Position numbers and translations under genes: made by a program. Below are positions 1 to 6,416 of a DNA stretch of 11,953 bases, piece after piece (the first letter of the stretch is position 1; the number at the start of each line of letters is the position of its first letter). A model generated the notes under the pieces. That model did not search any database. It worked only from the letters and a program-made list of their open reading frames with translations, and was not told the DNA's origin. Where the stretch lies: positions 1-11,953 of the forward strand of contig CAZENS010000017.1 in NCBI GenBank assembly GCA_964513905.1. Direction: 5' to 3'. This DNA is from CAMEGH01 sp964513905 (GTDB taxonomy: Bacteria; Patescibacteriota; Saccharimonadia; Saccharimonadales; Saccharimonadaceae).

Positions 1-1366
1 GTTTAGATATATCCGCCCCAAGTCGTTCACGAATAAAATCTGGTTTAATCGTAAGCGGTGGAGTAGGTTCGCCCACTTGAACTTTTGCCTTCACTGCATC
101 ACCCATATTGTCAAACACAGCACTCGCTTGCGCGCCGCCCGTCAAGCGCATCAGTCGTCCCAATACATACGGATTCTGGAGCGGCGACTGCCCCTTGTTA
201 AATCGCGTTAACGCATCAGTAAATAGACCATGACGCATCGCAGATTTGCGCAGCGTGTACATATCAAAGTTCGCTACCTCGAGCACAATATTACGCGTGT
301 CATTATCGACTTCACTTTCGCCACTACCCATAATCCCCGCTAGCCCCACGGAGCCTTCTTTGTCGGCGATAACAATATCTTCGTCGCTTAAATCGTACGT
401 CTTGCCGTTAAGTAGTGTAACTTTTTCACCTTCACGTGCCATCCGAACGCCTAGTGTGCCGCCTCGCAGCTTATTATAATCATACGCGTGCGTTGGCTGC
501 GCGGTTAGCAGCATTATGTAATTAGTCGCATCGACAATATTATTTATAGCTTTCGAGCCCCATCGTACCAGTGTCGTCTGCAGCCAAAGTGGGCTTGGTT
601 TTACTTCGATATCTTTCAACGCTACCGCCATAAAGCGTGGTGCTTTTTCGTCTGCCTCGTTGAACACACTAAGCTCTAAGCCAGCCCCGTCCGCAAAGTT
701 CGGCAACTCTTGATACCATTTCGGACTTTCAAACTGCTCGCCAAAAATCCCTGCAATTTCGCGCGCTACACCCAATTGACCAAAGCAATCTGGGCGGTGA
801 GTAAACATTTTATTTTCAATATCGATGATAGTGTCGTCTAGGTCGAAGGTTTCAGCAAAACTAGCACCGACCACGAGCTCTTTGCCTTTTGCTAAATCAA
901 CCTCAGTGATTTCGATAATACCCTCGTGATCGCTACTTATCGCCAGTTCATCTCCTGCTGCGAGCATACCATAACTCATCACGCCACGTAACTTGCGAGC
1001 ATCGAGCACGAAAGGCTCGGCATCGTCAAAGGTAGACGGTACAGTTGCACTCGGCGGCAACCAAACCGCCCATATATCCGCCCGCGCATTCGGCGCCCCG
1101 CAGACAACCTGCGCATAGCCGTTTTCATCACGTTCGATATCCTGCACCGTGCCACCATCATCCACCTTGCACACCGTCAACTTATCGGCATCCGGATGTT
1201 TTTCGGCCGAAACCACGCGCACAATTCGCGCATCCTTATATCGTTCACCTAGATCGATAATTTCTTCCACACCACCAAGTTGTGCATTAATTCGCGCCAC
1301 TAGTTCATCTACTGGCGGCAGTTCAAAATTGACTAGCTGCTTGATTGTATTTAGACTAACTTTCAT
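1..1366 (-). CDS. pheT: Phenylalanyl-tRNA synthetase beta subunit, N-terminal part (runs off the window)
   Basis: The beta subunit of the (alpha-beta)2 enzyme that charges tRNA-Phe; it carries tRNA binding and, in the family, editing of mischarged tyrosine. I translated it from the ATG at 1366-1364; 455 codons lie in the window and the frame stays open at base 1. Domains in order: a short N-terminal region; an EMAP/OB-type tRNA-binding domain at about residues 40-150, with HPDADKL, VVCGAPN and KLRGVMSYGML; then the B3/B4 core with INNIVDATNYIM, QPTHAYDYNKL and LAGIMGSGES. The window ends at the start of the B5 domain, so the rest of B5, the core fold and the anticodon-binding end are outside. 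The start is fixed by an ATGA overlap with the stop of the upstream GIY-YIG gene, which suggests coupled translation. Parts of the gene are visibly GC-rich, more so than the GIY-YIG gene. Confidence 0.96.
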   Translation of the reverse strand, partial: MKVSLNTIKQLVNFELPPVDELVARINAQLGGVEEIIDLGERYKDARIVRVVSAEKHPDADKLTVCKVDDGGTVQDIERDENGYAQVVCGAPNARADIWAVWLPPSATVPSTFDDAEPFVLDARKLRGVMSYGMLAAGDELAISSDHEGIIEITEVDLAKGKELVVGASFAETFDLDDTIIDIENKMFTHRPDCFGQLGVAREIAGIFGEQFESPKWYQELPNFADGAGLELSVFNEADEKAPRFMAVALKDIEVKPSPLWLQTTLVRWGSKAINNIVDATNYIMLLTAQPTHAYDYNKLRGGTLGVRMAREGEKVTLLNGKTYDLSDEDIVIADKEGSVGLAGIMGSGESEVDNDTRNIVLEVANFDMYTLRKSAMRHGLFTDALTRFNKGQSPLQNPYVLGRLMRLTGGAQASAVFDNMGDAVKAKVQVGEPTPPLTIKPDFIRERLGADISK

Positions 1367-2007
1367 TGCTGATCGACCCCATGTTTTTCTATATTTTTTC
1401 GTAAATTGTAAAGCGATTTTCCTTTGTACCTATATGCTTGAAAGCCGTTTCTGTGACCACCGACTGCGTCAATTACAGCCCTAGAGATGGTTTTCACCGT
1501 TCCATCGCCGAGCCTTACTTGGTTTATATCATCCACTACGACAACGTCGGGTATATCGCTATTCGATGCGACAAGCCTACTCCCAATCGGTATACCGAGC
1601 ATTCCGAACGTAGTCCGATTACCCTGCTGCCTAATCGTCATTGAATTTTTTTCTTCAATATTACTCACATTACCGTACTCTACTATCTCGGCATCGTCCA
1701 GAAGAATCGACAGGTTCTTTAGCATGTCGGCTGCATCCACCGGATCAAACTCGAAAAATTCACGATTCTCTCTAGTGCGAAAATTAGTGAGCTTATCTAG
1801 TTCGCGATGCATTACCTTCTCAAGCTGTATGTATTTAGCCGTATTAACAGTCATGTATGGCTCAAATGGTGTTGGTACACCCGTCTTGTCAAGTTGAGCT
1901 AATCGATTCTTTAGATTGGTAGTATAACCGATCTTAATGATGTTATCCTTATAGCTTGGATTGGTCAGAATATAGACAAACCCCTTATTATTACTCTTAT
2001 CCGTCAT
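1363..2007 (-). CDS. GIY-YIG domain protein (T5orf172/MUG113-like) embedded between pheS and pheT
   Basis: 214 residues. The N-terminal half is a GIY-YIG nuclease-type fold of the T5orf172/MUG113 kind: VYI at 11-13, KIG at 25-27, Arg35, the family-typical GVPTPF at 43-48, Glu63 and His67 in the helix LEKVMHREL, and REFF at 82-85. The usual catalytic positions (Tyr, Arg, Glu) look intact. After a linker, residues about 130-205 form a compact domain with IPIGSRL, a DGTVKTISRAV segment, GGHRNGFQAYRY and GKSLYNLR. This resembles the RAMA/DUF4357 type of small domains often attached to nucleases and methylases, but I recognise it only by pattern. It begins one base after the pheS stop and overlaps the pheT start by ATGA, so it is probably translated from the same message. 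A GAGG stands 12-15 bases upstream of the ATG. Its function is unknown: possible roles are DNA repair or restriction, mobile-element endonuclease, or a co-opted regulator. Confidence 0.85.
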   Translation of the reverse strand: MTDKSNNKGFVYILTNPSYKDNIIKIGYTTNLKNRLAQLDKTGVPTPFEPYMTVNTAKYIQLEKVMHRELDKLTNFRTRENREFFEFDPVDAADMLKNLSILLDDAEIVEYGNVSNIEEKNSMTIRQQGNRTTFGMLGIPIGSRLVASNSDIPDVVVVDDINQVRLGDGTVKTISRAVIDAVGGHRNGFQAYRYKGKSLYNLRKNIEKHGVDQQ

Positions 2008-2008
2008 A

Positions 2009-3052
2009 TCAAAACTGCCTCAAAAAATCTAACTTGCCACTTTCTAGATGGCGAATGTCTTCTATTTGATATTTCATCATCACCAGGCGATCGATCCCGC
2101 AACCGAATGCAAAGCCGGTATATATATTTGGATCAATGTCTGCTGCCCTTAAAACGCTCGGGTGAATCATGCCGCAACCCAATAGTTCAATCCAACCTTC
2201 TCCGCTACAAGTTTTACACGAGGCGTCTTTACCTTCGCAGAACGGGCAACTCAATGCAAACTCAAAGCTCGGTTCGGTAAACGGAAAGTAGAACGGATTA
2301 ACGCGTACATCGAGTTTTTTGCCGTAGTATTCCTGCAAAAATGCCTGCAGGGTGGCGATAAGATTACCGACATTAACCCCCTTGGCAACATAGACGCCTT
2401 CTACCTGATAAAATGTGTGCTCGTGTCGAGCATCTAAGTCCTCGTTACGAAAAGTCCTATCAGGTACAATGGCGGCAATCGCTTCGCCATTTTCTAGGTT
2501 GTTAGCGTATTTTTTCAGAACACGATTCTGCATTGTACTGGTATGCGCCGGTGCAATCAGTCGATCGCCATTTTCATCCGTCTCTTCTGTCATGAATGTG
2601 TCGTAATCGTCGCGCGCAGGGTGCCCTTTTGGAAAATTGAGGCTCTCAAACATATGGAACTGGTCGTCAATTTCGCGCGATTCCTCTGTCACATATCCCA
2701 TGCGGTTAAAAATATCAGAGACCATTTCGATTTCACGCATAAGTGGGTGGATTGACCCCTGCGAAGCTGGCAACAGTGCCGGAATCGGCGCATTTATATC
2801 AAACGGTGCAGTTACATCAATTGGAGGCAAGTCAACCTTCGACAATTCATCTTCCCGCTGTTGCACGGCAACTGCGATATCCTGCTTTAGTGCATTAATC
2901 GCCTTTCCAAATGCACCTTTCTCTGGGCCAGGTAAACTGGCGATTTTTGAATATAAACTCTTTAGCTCGGGCGCTCGCAATACTTCTCGCGGAACACTAG
3001 AACTCTCTACACGAGCTAAGAGATCTTTCTTTACAAGTTCAATATCATTCAT
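2009..3052 (-). CDS. pheS: Phenylalanyl-tRNA synthetase alpha subunit
   Basis: 347 residues, the usual length. It is the catalytic class II subunit that activates phenylalanine and transfers it to tRNA-Phe. An N-terminal coiled-coil arm spans about residues 1-75 and the catalytic domain 100-347. Visible signatures are HTSTMQNRVL at 170-179, motif 2 FRNEDLDARHEHTFYQVEG at 201-219, YFPFTEPSFEF at 255-265, and motif 3 GFAFGCGIDRLVMM at 313-326. Between the strands of the active site there is a two-CxxC insert, CPFC at 269-272 and CKTC at 279-282, a likely zinc knuckle found in part of the family. The start ATG at 3052 has no Shine-Dalgarno sequence. An extended -10 box, TGATATACT, lies 12 bases upstream, so a very short leader is likely besides any read-through from the small upstream gene. 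The GIY-YIG gene follows after one base. Confidence 0.97.
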   Translation of the reverse strand: MNDIELVKKDLLARVESSSVPREVLRAPELKSLYSKIASLPGPEKGAFGKAINALKQDIAVAVQQREDELSKVDLPPIDVTAPFDINAPIPALLPASQGSIHPLMREIEMVSDIFNRMGYVTEESREIDDQFHMFESLNFPKGHPARDDYDTFMTEETDENGDRLIAPAHTSTMQNRVLKKYANNLENGEAIAAIVPDRTFRNEDLDARHEHTFYQVEGVYVAKGVNVGNLIATLQAFLQEYYGKKLDVRVNPFYFPFTEPSFEFALSCPFCEGKDASCKTCSGEGWIELLGCGMIHPSVLRAADIDPNIYTGFAFGCGIDRLVMMKYQIEDIRHLESGKLDFLRQF

Positions 3053-3064
3053 AATCTATCTACT

Positions 3065-3073
3065 AGTATATCA
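3065..3073 (-). promoter_or_regulatory. Extended -10 promoter before pheS
   Basis: On the minus strand the sequence TGATATACT is a full extended -10 element (TGN plus a TATAAT-like hexamer). It lies immediately after the stop codon of the upstream small gene. The predicted transcript start at about 3058-3057 would leave a leader of only 5-6 bases before the pheS ATG. No good -35 box is seen at the usual spacing. Confidence 0.5.
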
Positions 3074-3319
3074 CTAGCTTGAGCGCACAATAAGAAATAG
3101 TACGACAACAACCCCTATTGCAAGCAAAGCAAGCCACACGCCAAGTAAGCCAGATGAACTTTTCGTTCCGTCCATAAACCCAGAATCATCAACACCATCG
3201 ACAACCGGTGGCTTGTCCATATCTTCATCTAGACTGCTTTTTGATTTATCACGAAGCTCAGAAGCAATGCGCTCTTGTAGTTTTGTTCTTTGCTGATCTT
3301 TTCGTACGTACAATCCCAT
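3074..3319 (-). CDS. Small C-terminally anchored membrane protein
   Basis: 81 residues of unknown function. Residues 1-55 are hydrophilic: a basic, helical N-terminus (1-30, rich in Lys, Arg and Glu) followed by an acidic stretch with Pro and Gly. Residues 57-78 form one hydrophobic segment, with only three residues after it, so the protein is probably held in the membrane by its C-terminus with the basic part in the cytoplasm. It is the first gene before pheS, with a 21-base gap. The -10 box TGCTATACT ends exactly six bases before the ATG, so the first transcribed base is predicted to be the A of the start codon, and no Shine-Dalgarno sequence is possible. That position supports this start and suggests the gene is real despite its small size. 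I do not recognise the family. Confidence 0.7.
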   Translation of the reverse strand: MGLYVRKDQQRTKLQERIASELRDKSKSSLDEDMDKPPVVDGVDDSGFMDGTKSSSGLLGVWLALLAIGVVVVLFLIVRSS

Positions 3320-3325
3320 GCGTCT

Positions 3326-3334
3326 AGTATAGCA
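3326..3334 (-). promoter_or_regulatory. Extended -10 promoter of the small membrane protein (leaderless)
   Basis: TGCTATACT on the minus strand, with six bases between its last T (3326) and the ATG at 3319. With standard spacing the +1 base is the A of the ATG. The -35 position (3349-3354) is occupied by the -10 box of the divergent aquaporin promoter. Confidence 0.6.
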
Positions 3335-3345
3335 CTTTTTATGTA

Positions 3346-3354
3346 TGTTATACT
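3346..3354 (+). promoter_or_regulatory. Extended -10 promoter of the aquaporin gene
   Basis: TGTTATACT on the plus strand, with a predicted transcript start near 3361. The leader of about 30 bases carries the Shine-Dalgarno sequence GGAGGG at 3378-3383, seven bases before the ATG at 3391. Its -35 position coincides with the -10 box of the divergent minus-strand promoter at 3326-3331. Confidence 0.6.
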
Positions 3355-3390
3355 AAAGGCATATTTCTATAATAATCGGAGGGAAATTGA

Positions 3391-4221
3391 ATGGCTACAA
3401 AAAAAGCCGCTTCTACAAAGAAGCCGAAGACGGCAACTGCAAAGAAGCAAACTACTACTGTAACTACCGTTAAGGCAGCGTCTACAACTACAAAGCGCCC
3501 AGCAAGCAACCGAAGCAAGCTTGCAAGTCCGCTACTAGGTTCACTTGTAGCTGAATTTATCGGTACATTTATGCTTGCCGCAATAGCAATCGCAGTTAGC
3601 GGTAATTCACTTTTTGTTGGCTTTGCACTTGTGGCAATTGTCCTAACTATCGGCGCGATGTCTGGCGCACACGTTAATCCACTCATCACTATTGGAGCAT
3701 GGGTAACACGAAAAATCAGCAGTAAACGGGCAGCTGGCTATGTTTTAGCGCAAGTTCTTGGTGCAATGCTAGCGCTTGTTGTTATGACAGCATACGCGGG
3801 TCTTGTTGGCACCCCAGATCCACAAGCTGCAATGCTTGGTGCGCAACAGGGACTATTTGAGGTTGCTCCAATCCACGGAGACAACAAGGCAGTCTGGTAT
3901 GTATTCTTTGCTGAATTAATGGGTGCAGCTATTTTCGCATTCGCAGTGTCTAGTGCAATGCGCGAAAAGAAGGACAGGACCGCACAAGCACTAACAGTAG
4001 GCCTCGGTCTATTTGCCGCCCTAACAATTGCTGGTGCAGCCGCTGCACTCGCACAGGCGCACACTGTTCTAAACCCTGCGCTTGCGCTATCGCTGCAGGC
4101 AATCGAATGGCCAATTAAAGATATGTTCTCGATTCTTGTTTACATCATCTCGCCAATACTTGGTGGTGCGATTGGATTCTTCCTATACGATACACTGAAC
4201 GAAACTGAAGAGACTCTATAG
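3391..4221 (+). CDS. Aquaporin / MIP-family channel with a basic N-terminal tail
   Basis: 276 residues. Residues about 46-268 are a six-helix MIP channel that passes water or small neutral solutes. AEF at 54-56 and AEL at 174-176 start the two repeats. The first pore motif is SGAHVNPLIT (NPL at 96-98, in place of NPA) and the second is TVLNPALAL (NPA at 228-230). The Arg that nearly always follows the second NPA and shapes the selectivity filter is Leu231 here, so selectivity may differ from known water or glycerol channels. Residues 1-44 form an extra tail almost entirely of Lys, Thr, Ala, Ser and Pro, like the tails of histone H1 or bacterial H1-like proteins. The strong Shine-Dalgarno sequence GGAGGG supports the ATG at 3391. 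It is monocistronic, facing rmuC across a shared terminator. Confidence 0.9.
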   Translation: MATKKAASTKKPKTATAKKQTTTVTTVKAASTTTKRPASNRSKLASPLLGSLVAEFIGTFMLAAIAIAVSGNSLFVGFALVAIVLTIGAMSGAHVNPLITIGAWVTRKISSKRAAGYVLAQVLGAMLALVVMTAYAGLVGTPDPQAAMLGAQQGLFEVAPIHGDNKAVWYVFFAELMGAAIFAFAVSSAMREKKDRTAQALTVGLGLFAALTIAGAAAALAQAHTVLNPALALSLQAIEWPIKDMFSILVYIISPILGGAIGFFLYDTLNETEETL

Positions 4222-4234
4222 GAAAACCTATTAT

Positions 4235-4267
4235 AAAAATACACCCCAAGACAAGGGTGTATTTTTT
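4235..4267. terminator. Bidirectional rho-independent terminator between aquaporin and rmuC
   Basis: A perfect 12-base-pair stem (AAAAATACACCC at 4235-4246 with GGGTGTATTTTT at 4255-4266) and an 8-base loop. The A and T runs at its two ends provide a U-tract in both directions, which fits the convergent genes on either side. Confidence 0.9.
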
Positions 4268-4278
4268 ATTGCAGCGCA

Positions 4279-5349
4279 CTACTCTTCTTTTTGCGGTCGA
4301 TCTATCATCACCACGTCGACTCCAGCACTCTCACCAGATATCTTAATAATATCCTTATCAATCTTTTTTAGTTCCTTGTGCGCATTATTATAATGATTAA
4401 CAGTTGTCCCCAAGCTCCCGCCAAGCTTTTGCATAAGCTGCTCATACATAGAAATATGCCTCCCCAGCTGGCCAACGCGAATCTGAATATCTTTAGCCTG
4501 CTTTTCGATTTGTAAACTTTTTAACCCCTGAAGCACTGTTTGCAGGTATGCCATAAAACTAGTTGGACTAACTATTATTACCTTTTTCTCCATAAACGCA
4601 TACTCTACCAAGTCGCGCGCACTTGCGCCTGTCCCCACATCACCAATTAGTAAATCATAGTATAGCGATTCGCTTGGAATAAACATAAAAGCAAAATCCA
4701 TCGTACCCTCTGACGGACGAATATATTTCGCCGTTTCGTCAATTCTACCTTTTAGATCTGAACGCACTTTTGCCAAAAAACGCAGGCGCTCATCTTTATC
4801 ATCCGTCGCAACCATGCGATTGTAATTTTCTAAACTAAACTTACTATCAATCGGAAGGATTGATCCTTTTTCTAAGAACACCACAGCATCGGCGGTTTCG
4901 CCATCTTTAAATTTATACTGCATCTGAAATTGTTTTGAAGAAAGAACATTTCCTAATACATTTTCCAAATAAAACTCCCCAAACACCCCACGCTGTTTTG
5001 GATTCTGCAAAACATTTTGTAGTGTCTTCAGCTCGTCTGCAACGCTAATAACTCGTGCGTTTGTTTCATCTAATTTTGTTAGCCGGCTACTTACGTCAGA
5101 AACAAGCTTTGCGCTTTGCGAAAGCTGCCGTTGCATAGAAGTTTGCATAGTGGCATTACCCCGCTCAAGCTTGTCGCTCATTCGTTCTTGCATCGCAACA
5201 ATCGACCGATTAAGTTCAACTAGATCTGTCTTAATAAGACTTGTTGCGTCGGATGATTCGAGCCGCTTGATTTTACTGAAAAGAATAAAAAGTACAGCAA
5301 TAAAAGCCGTTAATAATATTATAATAATGATTGTGAGTATAATTTCCAT
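4279..5349 (-). CDS. rmuC: RmuC-family DNA recombination protein
   Basis: 356 residues. RmuC proteins are membrane-anchored and carry a nuclease-like core; in E. coli the gene limits DNA inversions at short repeats. Residues 3-24 are one hydrophobic N-terminal anchor, about 30-112 are a coiled coil rich in Gln, Ser and Leu, and 115-335 are the RmuC domain with NPKQRGVFGEFYLENVL at 116-132, DAVVF then ILPIDSKFS at 154-172, and FMFIPSES at 221-228. The length is somewhat shorter than the E. coli protein, with a short C-terminal tail. The start ATG at 5349 follows the extended -10 box TGCTATACT by nine bases. The AAGGG between them could act as a weak Shine-Dalgarno sequence only if transcription starts further upstream. 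It ends at the shared terminator with the aquaporin gene. Confidence 0.93.
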   Translation of the reverse strand: MEIILTIIIIILLTAFIAVLFILFSKIKRLESSDATSLIKTDLVELNRSIVAMQERMSDKLERGNATMQTSMQRQLSQSAKLVSDVSSRLTKLDETNARVISVADELKTLQNVLQNPKQRGVFGEFYLENVLGNVLSSKQFQMQYKFKDGETADAVVFLEKGSILPIDSKFSLENYNRMVATDDKDERLRFLAKVRSDLKGRIDETAKYIRPSEGTMDFAFMFIPSESLYYDLLIGDVGTGASARDLVEYAFMEKKVIIVSPTSFMAYLQTVLQGLKSLQIEKQAKDIQIRVGQLGRHISMYEQLMQKLGGSLGTTVNHYNNAHKELKKIDKDIIKISGESAGVDVVMIDRPQKEE

Positions 5350-5358
5350 ATACCCTTA

Positions 5359-5367
5359 AGTATAGCA
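5359..5367 (-). promoter_or_regulatory. Extended -10 promoter of rmuC
   Basis: TGCTATACT on the minus strand, the same nonamer as before the small gene at 3319. The predicted transcript start is 5352-5349, giving a leader of 0-3 bases. It lies in the 24-base gap after the upstream membrane-protein gene. Confidence 0.5.
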
Positions 5368-5373
5368 GAAGCT

Positions 5374-5853
5374 CTATAGCATTATAGGTATTGCTCTTGC
5401 GGCAATTATCAACACTATCACCACAATTAGCATGATAATTACATTGCGAATACGAGCGATCCATCCGAATGCGCTGTACGCTAATGCAAATAGCAATGCC
5501 ATCCATCCAACCTGTTCAAGAATAGTAAGATTTGAGATCCAGCTCGTTACGCCCCAAAGGCTAATTGTTGAGCCGATGACAATTAGTAGCGGCCGATACA
5601 CAAGTGATCGCACCAATACAACAACACCGGCTACGCCTGCAATAATCATTGCAATATAGCCAGAATAATCAACTGCAGTTGCACAAGTAGACTCTACCCC
5701 GCACACCAAAGAGCCAAGTATAAATCTTTGAAGAATGTATGCCAACATCCAGGTTGCGAGACCAATTGCTGCACCAATAATCGCAATCCGTAGCACTACA
5801 CTGCGATCTTGCTCTATTATTGCTGGTTTTGATTCATAAACGTATTCTGCCAT
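5374..5853 (-). CDS. Five-helix membrane protein of unknown function
   Basis: 159 residues. A short hydrophilic N-terminus (1-18) precedes five hydrophobic segments at about 20-40, 65-82, 88-104, 113-130 and 137-154. Two cysteines (51 and 57) in the first loop could form a disulphide if that loop is outside. Arg-rich turns after helices 2 and 4 suggest cytoplasmic loops. I do not recognise a family. The ATG at 5853 has GGAG at 5867-5864, ten bases upstream, which supports this start. It lies 42 bases after the PAP2 phosphatase gene with no terminator between them, so the two are probably transcribed together. Confidence 0.75.
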   Translation of the reverse strand: MAEYVYESKPAIIEQDRSVVLRIAIIGAAIGLATWMLAYILQRFILGSLVCGVESTCATAVDYSGYIAMIIAGVAGVVVLVRSLVYRPLLIVIGSTISLWGVTSWISNLTILEQVGWMALLFALAYSAFGWIARIRNVIIMLIVVIVLIIAARAIPIML

Positions 5854-5895
5854 ATAAGACTAACTCCAACTCATCTAATTATTTCTTATTCTACC

Positions 5896-6387
5896 CTACT
5901 TTTGCTGTTTTTGCAAGGTATTAGTCTGGTTACCCTTGATCGACAAGTACCATACGGCACCAACGGCAGCAGCAAAAAAACCTCCGACAATATCGACAGG
6001 AGCATGTACAAGTGCAACAACGCGTCCAATGCTAACCATAATTGCAGCAGTGATCACTGCCAACACAAGCCATGTTTTACGAGTGGCATGCCATACAGCA
6101 AATACCAACACCCACACAAACAGCGCGTGATCAGACGGAAATCCAGGATTATCCAAATACGACGCACCCGGAGCGACGCCGGCAATCTCGAAAGGACGCA
6201 TCGATGAGGGCTGATACGCTAGAGCCATGAACTTTGCTGTCATGTACGAAGTAAGCCCTGCAACAAGCAATCTACTATACATGGGAATCTTCTTTTTGTT
6301 CGGAACAAAGTACAAGAGTGATGCAACAGAAACTAGCACTACTGGTATCACTAGCCAATCGGCAATTGCCACAACTAAAGTATCCAT
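5896..6387 (-). CDS. PAP2-family phosphatase, undecaprenyl-diphosphate phosphatase-like
   Basis: 163 residues, an integral membrane acid phosphatase of the PAP2 superfamily. The three signature blocks are present: Lys52 with Arg64-Pro65 (block 1, with a longer spacing than the usual six residues), FPSDH at 83-87 (block 2, the SxH core with His87), and GRVVALVHAPVD at 121-132 (block 3, Arg122, His128 and Asp132 in R-x5-H-x3-D spacing). FPSDH resembles the BcrC type that recycles undecaprenyl pyrophosphate for peptidoglycan and other envelope polymers, but the substrate cannot be read from sequence and phosphatidic-acid phosphatase is possible. About five hydrophobic segments are visible. The -10 box TATAAT ends eight bases before the ATG at 6387, so the leader is about two bases. 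The C-terminus is a short polar Gln/Lys/Thr tail. Confidence 0.85.
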   Translation of the reverse strand: MDTLVVAIADWLVIPVVLVSVASLLYFVPNKKKIPMYSRLLVAGLTSYMTAKFMALAYQPSSMRPFEIAGVAPGASYLDNPGFPSDHALFVWVLVFAVWHATRKTWLVLAVITAAIMVSIGRVVALVHAPVDIVGGFFAAAVGAVWYLSIKGNQTNTLQKQQK

Positions 6388-6395
6388 ATCTAATT

Positions 6396-6401
6396 ATTAT
6401 A
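6396..6401 (-). promoter_or_regulatory. -10 box of the PAP2 phosphatase gene (near-leaderless)
   Basis: A consensus TATAAT on the minus strand in the gap after the transporter stop. The predicted +1 is 6389, two bases before the ATG. There is no Shine-Dalgarno sequence and no convincing -35 box; TCGATA at a spacing of 16 is the best candidate. Confidence 0.5.
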
Positions 6402-6416
6402 CATATTCCGGTGATA

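Noticed and set aside
1487..1897. Plus-strand frame of 136 residues inside the GIY-YIG gene
   Set aside because: It is antisense to a gene with recognisable motifs, it is Ser-rich, and it has no promoter or ribosome binding site.
1363..2007. GIY-YIG gene as part of a group I intron or intein
   Set aside because: pheS ends and pheT begins normally on either side, so no coding gene is interrupted. There is no intron-like structure in the one-base gap or the ATGA overlap. A free-standing endonuclease remains possible.
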